From positions 1,364,001-1,428,000 of the forward strand of contig NZ_WNKW01000001.1 in the NCBI RefSeq assembly GCF_009720775.1: a stretch of 64,000 nt of DNA. The letters are read 5' to 3'. Each line of letters starts with the position of its first letter. Positions within the stretch are counted from its first letter, which is position 1. Shown here one piece after another: positions 45,001 to 52,891 of the stretch. Both the position numbers and the translations under genes were made by a program. The notes beneath the pieces are model-generated. The model made no database searches. It was not told the DNA's origin and was given only the letters and a program-made list of their open reading frames with translations. Origin of the DNA: Pseudoduganella danionis (lineage in GTDB: Bacteria > Pseudomonadota > Gammaproteobacteria > Burkholderiales > Burkholderiaceae_D).

Positions 45001-45435
45001 GGGCTGGAAATCCAGCAGTATCTGTCCGATCTGGCCTTGCCCAAAAGTGTGCGGCGCGATCAGCCCATGCAGGGCAAGGAAATGCGCATGAACGGCCTGT
45101 GGTTCCGCAAGGGCCTGGGCGTGGGGGCCAGCAGCCGGGTCGATCTGCAACTGGCCGGTAACTGGAATCTGCTGCGTGCCGATCTCGGTGTGGACGATAG
45201 CTGCCGCAATGCCGGTGGCCTGCAGTTCCAGATCTGGAGCGGTGAACGTCTGCTGTACGACAGTGGCCTGATTAGCGCGCCCGCCGTCGTCAAGCCGGAG
45301 ATCGACGTGCGCGGACTGACCCAGCTTAGCCTGCGCACGCTGGGTGTGCAGGGCAGCAAGCCGGCGCAAGTGTGCGGCAACTGGGCCAACGCGGTCCTGA
45401 TAGGCACCGAGGGCAGCACCGTCCGGCCACGCTGA
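42058..45435 (+). CDS. Secreted GH31 family glycosidase with F5/8 and NPCBM-like C-terminal domains; candidate alpha-N-acetylgalactosaminidase
   Basis: A 1125-residue exported retaining alpha-glycosidase. It has a signal peptide (about 1-38, ending VQA), a GH31 N-terminal beta domain, and a catalytic barrel from about 270 to 600. Nucleophile candidate Asp387 lies in RVQKLDVAWTG and acid/base Asp438 in TWTGDQSASWDY. A DUF5110-like proximal beta domain, an F5/8 type C (CBM32-like) segment (about 820-930) and a C-terminal NPCBM-like domain follow (from about 985, GVGASSRVDLQLAG... FQIWSGERLLYDSG). Instead of the WxDMNE of alpha-glucosidases, the nucleophile region and the WTENG/WEVGTAGTRV context resemble my recollection of the subgroup described as GH31 alpha-N-acetylgalactosaminidases (Enterococcus Nag31A). 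The GalNAc gene neighbourhood supports this. The exact substrate is unproven; alpha-galactosidase is the alternative. Confidence 0.85.
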   Translation: MKQIPHPAALCSVPAVRPLVLAIATSLTMLASSPAVQAAAIGNLRSIQAVGSSNSSSGAQWQLQTDTGAQIELSLPRADVLHIWAGPKKTGLTGPGDQAAPIVVAQAAGKVEYSVSEQPDHILIRTTALTLKVERKPLRFSLFRTGEALPLWREVQPLELGDKQSVQVLSSDKAERFFGGGQQNGRYEFKGRQLPVSYSGGWEEGDRPSPAPFLMSSRGWGVLRNTWSDGNYDLRQNEQIALAHDEARFDAYYFVGKDVKDVLARYTEWTGRARMLPRWALEYGDADCYNDGDNVKKPGTVPKGWSDGPTGKTPDVIETVARKYREHDMPGGWILPNDGYGCGYTALPETVQGLAKYGFRTGLWTENGVEKMAWEVGTAGTRVQKLDVAWTGKGYQFSLDANKSAYDGILNNSDGRPFIWTVMGWAGTQRYAVTWTGDQSASWDYIRWHVPTLIGSGLSGQAYATGDVDAIFGGSPETYTRDLQWKSFTPVLMGMSGWAAAERKHPWWFAEPYVSINRRYLKLKMRLTPYMYTLMHEAEQSGAPLVRGLMWDYADDPTALTEAHKYQFMLGRDLLVAPVYRSQAVSAGWRRAIHLPQGQWFDYWDGRQATAGKGGRDIDLAVTLDKLPVFVRAGAIVPMYPEMLYDGEKPKDVLTLDLYPHSGAGDSDYTLYEDDGNTRRYQQGAFSQQTFRLRSAADGYSVELAPVVGSYEGQLLRRAYALRVLSRQRPASVSAGDRVLAAQADRAAFDAASEGWYFDSAERLGTLHVKLGQQDIRQPLQVQVQHAAQPALADDAFPAAPAIGRAIPADGMMVLNRPSEEVGNPLENAFDDNPASWFRTTRSPAVQGGPHEWVIGFTERRLIDGIELAPRNDQHWKHGQIRDYEIYLGDNNGDWGTPVKRGQLKLAEGLQSISFPATAGRLLRFRVLSTHNPEGDGASASDPMVTAAATPVARAYNAVTASEVAPITLSTFHVMAYQPKEGLEIQQYLSDLALPKSVRRDQPMQGKEMRMNGLWFRKGLGVGASSRVDLQLAGNWNLLRADLGVDDSCRNAGGLQFQIWSGERLLYDSGLISAPAVVKPEIDVRGLTQLSLRTLGVQGSKPAQVCGNWANAVLIGTEGSTVRPR

Positions 45436-45463
45436 TCTAATCCATTTTTTTCCACAAGTAGGA

Positions 45464-45488
45464 ACCCCTCCACGGACCGGGGAGGGGT
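45464..45488 (+). other. Stem-loop between GH31 and receptor genes
   Basis: ACCCCTCC and GGAGGGGT pair around a nine-base loop in the 110-base gap. A T7 tract occurs before, not after, the stem, so this is more likely an mRNA-processing or stabilising element than a terminator. It would let receptor mRNA differ in level from GH31 mRNA. Confidence 0.55.
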
Positions 45489-45545
45489 AGTTGCATCTTG
45501 ACGTTTTGAGTAACACACGACACCACGCAATTCAGGGAGATAAAC

Positions 45546-48518
45546 ATGCAGATAAAAAAACTGGTAGCTGCAATGATGGCGGTGGGCCTGGCTTCGGGCG
45601 CACTGGCAGCAGACGAGCAGGAAGAACAGAAGCAGAAGAAGGACGAGAAGATCACGCGGGTAGAAATTACCGGCTCCAGTCTGAAGCGCATCAACGGCGA
45701 AACGGCTTCGCCGGTACAGGTGGTGGATGCCAAGCAGATCGCCAACATGGGCGCGCGCACGCTGCTGCAGGTGCTCGATAATCTGCCGGCCGCCCGCCCT
45801 TCGCAGCAGGACTTCCGTTCCATGTTCACCGGCTCGGATGGCGCTTCGCAGGCCAATCTGCGCGGCCTGGGTGCGCAGGGCACGCTGGTGCTGCTGAATG
45901 GCCGCCGCCTGTCGTTCTACGGCGCGCCGGCCGGCTTCCAGACCATGTTCGTCAACATCGATGCGATTCCTGCTGCTGCCATCGAGCGCATGGAAATCCT
46001 GACGGACGGCGCTTCCGCTGTGTATGGCTCCGACGCTGTGGCCGGTGTAATCAACGTCATCACCAAGAAGAATTACCAGGGACTGGAGCTGCGCGCCAAC
46101 GGCGATTTTTCGCCTAGCGTGAAATCCTATGGCGAACGTCAGGCCAGCCTGCTGTACGGCCTCGGCGATCTGAATAACGAAGGCTATAACATCTATGGCT
46201 CGATCAACGTCTATCAGCGTGACCGCATTGCGCTGGAAGACACTTACCTGAAGCGCCCGGCCGGCTTCTATGAAAACAATCCGACCTTTGTACCGGGCTT
46301 CCGCGTCGGCGTCGGTAGTGAACCGGGAGTGGTCAATCCCGGCACCTTCTTCGTGTTCGACAAAAACGCCAACAATGCGCGCACCCAGCGTGCCGTGAAG
46401 GGCTGCAGTACATCGATCACGGAAGCTTCGGGTACGCGCTGCGTGTGGAACTCGCTGCCGTATGCACTCGATACGGGCCCGACTTCCGACCGTGCCACCG
46501 GCTATCTGAATGGCCGCATCAAACTGGGCGGCGATCTGGAAGCGTTTGCCGAAACGGCCTATACCCACATCAAGCTGCGCGGTGAAAACGGCCCGCGCAG
46601 TTTCAACAGCGGCACCACCAGCAACTGGTTCTCGCGCAATACCGGCAACAATCTGAATACCTTCGTCACGCCATATCTGGGCCCGAACAATGCCTACCTG
46701 AAGGGCAAGCTGGATGCCGACATGGCCGCCAAGATGGGTGGCGCAGCAGGTCTGAACTATCTGCTGACGGATGCTGTGGGCCACTTCGGCCAGACCAATA
46801 TCGACAACAGCTACCGTGCGCTGGCCGGTCTGCGCGGCAGCTTTGCCAACGGCTGGGACTTCGAAACGGCGCTCAGCGTGGCAGGCAGCCACTCCACCCT
46901 GTACCAGACCATCAACATCAACACCAAAGGCTTCGAGGCGGCCTTCGGCCCGTTCACCAAGGACCCGGTCAGCGGCCGTACCTATATAGCCGATAATCCG
47001 GCCTACAAGTTCGGCGAAATCAGCGACGCCAATGCCGCACTGCTGCGCGCAGCCTATCCGACCTTCGATATCCAGTCGTGGACCAAGCTGATTACCTGGG
47101 ACGGCAAGGTAGAAGGCACGGTAGCCAAGATAGGCGAACGCGAAGTGCGTGCTGCCGTTGGCGCCAGCCTGATGCGCGAGACCTTCAGTACGCCCGGTAA
47201 TGCCGATGCGGCCAATGGCCTGATTACCCAGCAGGGTGGTTCGTGGTTCGACGGCCAGCGCAATATCGCCGCCCTGTTTGGCGAAGTGGTGGTGCCGCTG
47301 ACGGATACGCTGGAAATCAATGCTGCGGCACGTCTCGATAAATATCCTAACTTTGCTGCCAATCTGGCGCCCAAGCTGGGCGTGCAGTGGCGCGCCATGC
47401 CGGAAGTGATGGCACGCGCTACCTACTCGGAAGGCTTCCGTGCGCCGAATCTGGCCGAATCGGGCAGCGGTGGCGTGTTTGCGCAGGTGGGCGGCATCCG
47501 CGATACGGTACGTTGCGACCAGACCAATGCCATGGCCAATCTGCTCAAGAAATCCGTGGTGCCGACCGACGTTGAACTGGGCAAGACCCTGCTCAACTCT
47601 AACTGCTCCACCACCGTGGGCGGCCTGACCCCGCCGAATCCTAATCTGCGTCCGGAAAAAGCCAAGATTTCCACGGCCGGTCTGGTGCTGCAGCCTGCTA
47701 AAGATGTCAGCGTGTCGATTGACTACTGGTTCGCCTACCGTCGCAACGAGATCGTGCGCCAAGACTTCAACGAGCTGTTCACTCAGTTGGTGGAAAAATT
47801 CGGCCCTACGCTGGCAGGTACCACGGCGGCAATTCGCAACCCGATCAGCGATGCTGACCGTGGCAACATGGCGGCGGTAGCGACCATGTGCAAGAACCCA
47901 GCCAATGCGGCTGCCTGTGCCGGTACGCTGCCGACCTACACGGTGGGCAATATCGGTGGTCTGATCAACTCCTATTCCAACCGCGGCCGCACGCTGATCG
48001 ACGGTATCGATCTGGACGCGCGCACCCGCTTCAGTCTGGGCGCCTACGGCAAGCTGAATACGGGCGTCTCCACTACCTTCCGTCGGCGTGAGACTTATAA
48101 CAGCGATGACGGTGCCGGCTTCGGTGGCAACAACGTGGGCTATTACGATTCGCCACGCATGCGCGCCACCTTCAATGCTGACTGGAGCTACCGCGACTTC
48201 GTCACCAGCCTGTTCGTGAATTACACGGGCAAGACCAAATGGGCTTACGGTCCATGGGATACCGACAACGCGCCGGGTACCTGCAGCGCTGCCGGGGTGA
48301 AAATGCCGAGCGAGCTGTGTGACGGTGCGCCGTCCTACACTACGGTCAATCTGAGCCTGAACTGGACGCCGATGAAGAACCTCGATCTGGGGCTGAACAT
48401 CAAGAACCTGTTTAACAAGCAGCCTTACTACGATCCGAACGGCTGGGAAGGCTATAACCACAGCCAGAACCTGTTCGGCCGTCAGTACGCCTTCTCGCTG
48501 AACTACAAGTTCTTCTGA
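45546..48518 (+). CDS. TonB-dependent outer membrane receptor for GalNAc-containing glycans (proposed)
   Basis: A 990-residue TonB-dependent transporter. The signal peptide ends at ALA (about 21). The plug starts ITGSSLKRINGETASPVQVVD and contains NLRGLGAQGTLVLLNGRR and TDGASAVYGSDAVAGVINVITKKN. The 22-strand barrel ends with NIKNLFNKQPYYDP and GRQYAFSLNYKFF, with the terminal Phe. There is no secretin/TonB short N-terminal domain, so no sigma/anti-sigma signalling. It is of the long proteobacterial type used for oligosaccharides. GGGAG lies just before the ATG. Its position after the GH31 gene and before the GH109 gene indicates uptake of the released amino-sugar oligosaccharides; substrate inferred. 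Confidence 0.93.
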   Translation: MQIKKLVAAMMAVGLASGALAADEQEEQKQKKDEKITRVEITGSSLKRINGETASPVQVVDAKQIANMGARTLLQVLDNLPAARPSQQDFRSMFTGSDGASQANLRGLGAQGTLVLLNGRRLSFYGAPAGFQTMFVNIDAIPAAAIERMEILTDGASAVYGSDAVAGVINVITKKNYQGLELRANGDFSPSVKSYGERQASLLYGLGDLNNEGYNIYGSINVYQRDRIALEDTYLKRPAGFYENNPTFVPGFRVGVGSEPGVVNPGTFFVFDKNANNARTQRAVKGCSTSITEASGTRCVWNSLPYALDTGPTSDRATGYLNGRIKLGGDLEAFAETAYTHIKLRGENGPRSFNSGTTSNWFSRNTGNNLNTFVTPYLGPNNAYLKGKLDADMAAKMGGAAGLNYLLTDAVGHFGQTNIDNSYRALAGLRGSFANGWDFETALSVAGSHSTLYQTININTKGFEAAFGPFTKDPVSGRTYIADNPAYKFGEISDANAALLRAAYPTFDIQSWTKLITWDGKVEGTVAKIGEREVRAAVGASLMRETFSTPGNADAANGLITQQGGSWFDGQRNIAALFGEVVVPLTDTLEINAAARLDKYPNFAANLAPKLGVQWRAMPEVMARATYSEGFRAPNLAESGSGGVFAQVGGIRDTVRCDQTNAMANLLKKSVVPTDVELGKTLLNSNCSTTVGGLTPPNPNLRPEKAKISTAGLVLQPAKDVSVSIDYWFAYRRNEIVRQDFNELFTQLVEKFGPTLAGTTAAIRNPISDADRGNMAAVATMCKNPANAAACAGTLPTYTVGNIGGLINSYSNRGRTLIDGIDLDARTRFSLGAYGKLNTGVSTTFRRRETYNSDDGAGFGGNNVGYYDSPRMRATFNADWSYRDFVTSLFVNYTGKTKWAYGPWDTDNAPGTCSAAGVKMPSELCDGAPSYTTVNLSLNWTPMKNLDLGLNIKNLFNKQPYYDPNGWEGYNHSQNLFGRQYAFSLNYKFF

Positions 48519-48594
48519 TCGCGTCAGGGTAAGGCAGGCCTGTGCTGGCAGCGGGCCTGCCTGCCCGACGCTATAACGATACGAGGAGATCAGG

Positions 48595-49869
48595 ATGCAA
48601 GGACGTAGTTTGCTGTATTCCGCTCTGATGTGGCTATGCCTGAACAGCAGCGCGCTGGCGCAGGCAGCAGCACCGGCGGCGCAGCCTGTGCCCACCGTAA
48701 CGGTGGCGCTGGCAGGGAACGGGTTTGTCGTGCAGGCGCCGGACGGGGCGCAGGAGAGCATAGAAGAACAGGGGCTGACTCACTGGAGCAATCCTGCTGC
48801 GGTGATCAGCACCTATTTCCGCATGCAGCAGGCAGGCACGCTGACACTGGCGCTCGATGCCCGCCTGCAGGACAGTGAACACAGCACCATCCGCGTCACC
48901 GTGAATGGCCAGCCCTTTACTGTGGCGCTTGCGGGCAGCGCAGTGCGCAGCTATGCCGTGGGCAGCATCGCCGTGGCAGCTCCCGGTTATGTGCGCGTCG
49001 ATCTGCAGGGCGTGAGCAAGGATGGCAGTACGTTCGGTGAAGTCAGCGCGCTGAAGGTGACGACCGCCAGCCCGCTGGTGTATGCCAGCGAAGCGGAGAA
49101 TTATTACTGGTCGCGCCGTGGTCCTTCGGTGCACCTGAACTACAGCACGCCGAATGCTACCGAGTATTTCTATAACGAGATGACCATCCCCGAAGGTCAG
49201 GACACGCTGGGGTCCTACTTCATGGCCAACGGCTTCCGCGGGGGCTATTTCGGCATACAGGTCAACTCTCCCAGCGAACGCTGGATCCTGTTCTCGGTAT
49301 GGGATGCCCAGAACGGCGAGCGGACCACGCTGGTACGCAAGGGCGAGGGCGTGGTGGACAACAACTTTGGTGGTGAAGGTACGGGCGGGCAGAGTTATCT
49401 GGTGTTTAACTGGAAGGCCGGCACGACTTACCGCTTTATCACCCGCGGCCAGCCCGACGGCCATGGCGCCACGCTGTACTCGGCGTGGTTCTATGCGCCG
49501 GAGCTAGGACGCTGGCGCTTCATCGCCACCTGGAAGCGGCCGGCCACGGTCAGCTATCTGGCCGGTAACCATTCCTTCCTCGAGAACTTCGAGGATACGC
49601 AGGGCTATGCAGGGCGCCGTGTTTTGTACGGCAATCAGTGGGCACGCGATAGCGGCGGTGTGTGGAGCGAAGTCACCACGGCCAGGCTGACCGGTGATAT
49701 GACGGCACGCAAGGCGCAGCGCATGGACTATGCCGGTGGTCTGGAAGGTGGCCGCTTCTACCTGCGCAACTGTGGCTTTTTTAACGATTATGTAGGTCTC
49801 GACCAGAGCTTTACCCGTCCTGCTGCCGGCCAGCCGCCGCAAGTGGATGTGGCTAGCCTGCCGCGATGA
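48595..49869 (+). CDS. Secreted DUF5077/DUF3472 protein in the GalNAc locus
   Basis: A 424-residue exported protein: signal peptide (about 1-24, ending ALAQA), an N-terminal beta domain (about 30-155) matching DUF5077 in style, and a DUF3472 domain (about 160-350). The DUF3472 part includes SEAENYYWSRRGPSVHLNY, YFYNEMTIPEGQDTLGSYFMANGFRGGYFGIQVN and WRFIATWKRP. A C-terminal part begins SFLENFEDTQGYAGRR. There is no known catalytic motif; aromatic and Gly-rich beta strands suggest glycan binding or an uncharacterised hydrolase. It sits between the receptor and the GH109 enzyme, with AGGAGA at the start and 16 bases to the next gene, so it is expressed with them. Its function is unknown. Confidence 0.85.
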   Translation: MQGRSLLYSALMWLCLNSSALAQAAAPAAQPVPTVTVALAGNGFVVQAPDGAQESIEEQGLTHWSNPAAVISTYFRMQQAGTLTLALDARLQDSEHSTIRVTVNGQPFTVALAGSAVRSYAVGSIAVAAPGYVRVDLQGVSKDGSTFGEVSALKVTTASPLVYASEAENYYWSRRGPSVHLNYSTPNATEYFYNEMTIPEGQDTLGSYFMANGFRGGYFGIQVNSPSERWILFSVWDAQNGERTTLVRKGEGVVDNNFGGEGTGGQSYLVFNWKAGTTYRFITRGQPDGHGATLYSAWFYAPELGRWRFIATWKRPATVSYLAGNHSFLENFEDTQGYAGRRVLYGNQWARDSGGVWSEVTTARLTGDMTARKAQRMDYAGGLEGGRFYLRNCGFFNDYVGLDQSFTRPAAGQPPQVDVASLPR

Positions 49870-49886
49870 TTTTTTGAGGGAGTAGC

Positions 49887-51248
49887 ATGAAATCTGTATT
49901 CAAACGACGTGATTTTCTGGCGGCCGGTGCCGCACTGGCCGGTAGCCTGCTGCTGCCTAGTGCCCATGCAGCGGTGCGCCCGCGTGTGCGCCTCGGCATG
50001 ATAGGTACGGGCATGCGGGGGCAGGTGCTGCTGCAGGAACTGCTGCGCCGTGATGATGTGGAGGTGGTGGCGCTATGCGATATCGAACCTGTCATGCTGG
50101 GCAAGGCGCTCAAGCAGGTGGAAAAATTCGGCAAGGTGCGGCCGCAGACCTACGGCGATGACCGCGACCCGCAAGCGTATAAGCGCATGCTCGATGCCGG
50201 CAAGCTCGATGGCGTGATTATCGCTACGCCATGGGAATGGCATGCACCGATGGCGATAGCAGCCATGCAGGCCAAGGTGCCGGTGGGCTGCGAAGTGGTG
50301 GCCGGCATCACCCTGCAGGACCACTGGGACGTGCTGAACACCCAGCTGAAAACGGGTACGCCGTATATGCTGCTGGAGAATGTGTGCTACCGGCGCGATG
50401 TGATGGCCGTGCTGCAGATGGTGCGCACCGGTGTGTTCGGCGAACTGGTGCACCTGCAGGGCGGCTATCAGCACGATCTGCGGGCCGTGAAATTCAACAG
50501 CGGCGATCCGGCCAAGCCGTATGGCGGCGGGGGGGAATTCGGCAGCAAGGGCTGGTCGGAAGCGCGCTGGCGCACCGAACACTCGGTGCAGCGCAATGGC
50601 GAACTGTATCCCAGCCACGGCATCGGCCCGTGTGCGATGTACAGCAATATCAATCGCGGCAACCGCTTCACCCGCATCAACACCTTTGCCACCAAGGCGC
50701 GCGGCCTGCATGACTACATCGTCAAGCAAGGTGGGCCGCAGCATCCGAATGCGCGCGTGCAGTTCAAACTGGGCGATGTGGTGACTACCACGCTGGCCTG
50801 CGAGAACGGCGAGACCATCATCCTGCAGCACGATACTTCGCTGCCGCGGCCGTACTCGCTGGGCTTCCGTGTGCAGGGTACGGACGGGCTGTGGATGGAT
50901 GTGAACCATGCCATCCACATCGAAGGCAAGAGCAAGCCGCACCAGTGGGACGATTTCCAGCAGTGGCAGGACCGCTACGAGCATCCGCTGTGGAAGAAGT
51001 ACGCCAGGACGGCAGAAGGTGCTGGCCATGGCGGCATGGACTTCTTCGTGATCCACGCTTTTGTCGAGGCCCTGAAGGCCGAAGCGCCCATGCCTATCGA
51101 TATTTACGATGCGGTGACTTGGAGCGCCATTACGCCATTGTCGGAACAGTCGATCGCGCAGAACTTCCAGACGCTGGATTTCCCCGACTTCACGGCGGGG
51201 CAGTGGAAGTCGCGCAAGCCTATCTTTGCCTTTAATGATGGGTATTAA
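49887..51248 (+). CDS. GH109 alpha-N-acetylgalactosaminidase, Tat-exported
   Basis: A glycosidase of the Gfo/Idh/MocA fold that uses tightly bound NAD+ to release terminal alpha-GalNAc. The 453-residue protein has a twin-arginine signal (FKRRDFLAAGAALAGSLLL, cleavage after AHA), consistent with export after folding around NAD. Next come the dinucleotide site LGMIGTGMRGQ, then PWEWHAPMAIAAM, LENVCYRRDVMAVL, GGYQHDLRAVKFNSG, NGELYPSHGIG, NRGNRFTRINTFATKARGLHDY and AGHGGMDFFV. These blocks match the Elizabethkingia GH109 enzyme as I remember it. Catalytic Tyr and His are expected in the YQHD and YPSHG blocks. It is the last gene of the plus-strand arm and completes the GalNAc-release function. 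Confidence 0.9.
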   Translation: MKSVFKRRDFLAAGAALAGSLLLPSAHAAVRPRVRLGMIGTGMRGQVLLQELLRRDDVEVVALCDIEPVMLGKALKQVEKFGKVRPQTYGDDRDPQAYKRMLDAGKLDGVIIATPWEWHAPMAIAAMQAKVPVGCEVVAGITLQDHWDVLNTQLKTGTPYMLLENVCYRRDVMAVLQMVRTGVFGELVHLQGGYQHDLRAVKFNSGDPAKPYGGGGEFGSKGWSEARWRTEHSVQRNGELYPSHGIGPCAMYSNINRGNRFTRINTFATKARGLHDYIVKQGGPQHPNARVQFKLGDVVTTTLACENGETIILQHDTSLPRPYSLGFRVQGTDGLWMDVNHAIHIEGKSKPHQWDDFQQWQDRYEHPLWKKYARTAEGAGHGGMDFFVIHAFVEALKAEAPMPIDIYDAVTWSAITPLSEQSIAQNFQTLDFPDFTAGQWKSRKPIFAFNDGY

Positions 51249-51329
51249 TCTGCTGCACTGAAGGATTAGGGCAGGCGGTGTACAATCTGGGCGCTTGAAT
51301 TCAACCCAACGTTCTATCCAACCCCGTCC

Positions 51330-52253
51330 ATGTCTGCACGCCGCCTCGCTCTTGTTACTCTTGCCACGCTGACTGCCGCTACGCTGTTCGGCTGTAAAAC
51401 CACGCCGGTGGCTGAAACGCCGGTACTTCAGCCGCCGCTGGCGGAGCCTGCGCCGCCCAGAAAAGTCCGTATCGGTCTGGCCCTGGGTGGCGGTGCTGCG
51501 CGCGGCTTTGCCCATATCGGCGTGATCAAGGCGCTGGAAGCGCAGGGCATCCATCCCGATGTGGTGGTAGGCACCAGTGCCGGCAGTGTGGTCGGTGCGC
51601 TGTACGCAGCCGGTAATACCGGCTTCCAGCTACAGAAGATGGCGCTGGAAATGGACGAAGCGTCGATTTCCGACTGGGCCTTGCCGCTGTTCCGCAAGAG
51701 CACCGGTGTGCTCAAGGGTGAAGCGCTACAGGCTTACGTCAACAAGGCCGTCAACAACCAGCCCATGGAAAAGCTGAAGATTCCGTTCGGCGCCGTAGCG
51801 GCGGATCTGAAAGATGGCCAGCCCATCTTGTTCCAGCGCGGGAATACCGGCATGGCCGTGCGTGCCTCGTCCGCCGTGCCCGGCGTGTTCCAGCCGGTGA
51901 CCATCAATGGCCGCACTTATGTCGATGGCGGTCTGGTGGCGCCGGTGCCGGTGCGCTTTGCGCGTGACATGGGTGCCGATTTCGTCATCGCCGTGAATAT
52001 TTCGACCCAGGCCGATGTGCAGGCGACTGTCAGTTCGCTCGACGTCATCATGCAGACCTTCAGCATCATGGGCCAGCGCATCAACCAGTATGAACTCAAG
52101 GATGCCGATGTCGTCATCGTGCCTGCACTGGGCAAGATGGCCAGCAATGATTTCGCCGGCCGTAATCAGGCCATACTGGCCGGCGAGCAGGCGGCTGCGC
52201 AGGTGATGGCGCAGCTTAAACAGAAACTGGAAGCGAAGCGCCGTCCGCTGTGA
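51330..52253 (+). CDS. Patatin-like phospholipase lipoprotein
   Basis: A 307-residue lipoprotein: signal peptide with lipobox LFGC (Cys22), a Pro-rich linker, then a patatin domain (about 45-240). The domain has an oxyanion loop GGGAARGFAHIG, catalytic Ser83 in GTSAG and Asp in the DGG motif (TYVDGGLVAPVP). RssA-like intracellular serine lipases are its relatives, but this one is exported and membrane-anchored. It follows the GH109 gene by 81 bases without obvious functional link. Confidence 0.9.
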   Translation: MSARRLALVTLATLTAATLFGCKTTPVAETPVLQPPLAEPAPPRKVRIGLALGGGAARGFAHIGVIKALEAQGIHPDVVVGTSAGSVVGALYAAGNTGFQLQKMALEMDEASISDWALPLFRKSTGVLKGEALQAYVNKAVNNQPMEKLKIPFGAVAADLKDGQPILFQRGNTGMAVRASSAVPGVFQPVTINGRTYVDGGLVAPVPVRFARDMGADFVIAVNISTQADVQATVSSLDVIMQTFSIMGQRINQYELKDADVVIVPALGKMASNDFAGRNQAILAGEQAAAQVMAQLKQKLEAKRRPL

Positions 52254-52296
52254 GGCGGCACTACGCCATTACACACTCCCTGAAAGAGGAAACATC

Positions 52297-52707
52297 ATGC
52301 AAAGCAAACCTTATCTGACGCTCGCCGACGTGAAAAAAATCGCTGCCGCTGCCGAAGCGGAAGCCGTGGCCAATAACTGGCCGGTGGTGATTGCCATCGT
52401 CGACGACGGCGGCCACCTGCTGTGGCTGCAGCGTCAGGATGGCGCCGCCGCGCTGTCGGCCCACATCGCTCCGGCCAAGGCGCGCGTGTCGGCACTGGGG
52501 CGCCGCGAATCGAAGATCTATGAAGACATGATCAACAATGGCCGCACTTCCTTCCTGAGCGCACCGGCGCCGCAGACGGACGGCATGCTGGAAGGTGGCG
52601 TGCCTATCGTGGTGGATGGTCACGTGATCGGCGCGGTCGGCGTTTCGGGCGTTAAATCGGCCGAAGACGCGCAGATCGCCAAAGCCGGTATCGCTGCGCT
52701 GGGCTAA
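52297..52707 (+). CDS. GlcG/HbpS family protein
   Basis: A 136-residue protein of the GlcG/HbpS (DUF336) family; some members bind haem or cobalamin, most have no known role. It shows AEAEAVANNWPVVIAIVDDGGHLLWLQRQDGA and GGVPIVVDGHVIGAVGVSG. No signal peptide is seen. AAAGAGG precedes the ATG. A clear terminator follows. Confidence 0.9.
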   Translation: MQSKPYLTLADVKKIAAAAEAEAVANNWPVVIAIVDDGGHLLWLQRQDGAAALSAHIAPAKARVSALGRRESKIYEDMINNGRTSFLSAPAPQTDGMLEGGVPIVVDGHVIGAVGVSGVKSAEDAQIAKAGIAALG

Positions 52708-52730
52708 TTTTTTCGTTCTGTCGCCAGATC

Positions 52731-52766
52731 AAGCCGCCCGGCTCAGGCCCGGCGGCTTTTGTCTTT
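52731..52766 (+). terminator. Terminator after the GlcG/HbpS gene
   Basis: AAGCCGCC-CGG and CCG-GCGGCTT arms form a stem around CTCAGGC, followed by TTTGTCTTT. Confidence 0.75.
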
Positions 52767-52891
52767 CTGGCGCTGCGTACGGCCCACTTCCAGTTGTATG
52801 TGTGAGTTCGGTGGAAATAATCAGTTGACAATAAAACGTGCTTTGTTGATACTTTTGTGATCTTTTATTCAATCAGTAATCAGGATATAGC

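Noticed and set aside
45441..45452. T-rich stretch after the GH31 stop as terminator
   Set aside because: The T run precedes the only stem-loop on the plus strand, so the intrinsic terminator geometry is wrong.
45060..48761. 1233-codon open frame antisense to the receptor gene
   Set aside because: Same shadow effect opposite a clear TonB-dependent receptor; it also runs across three genes and an intergenic hairpin.
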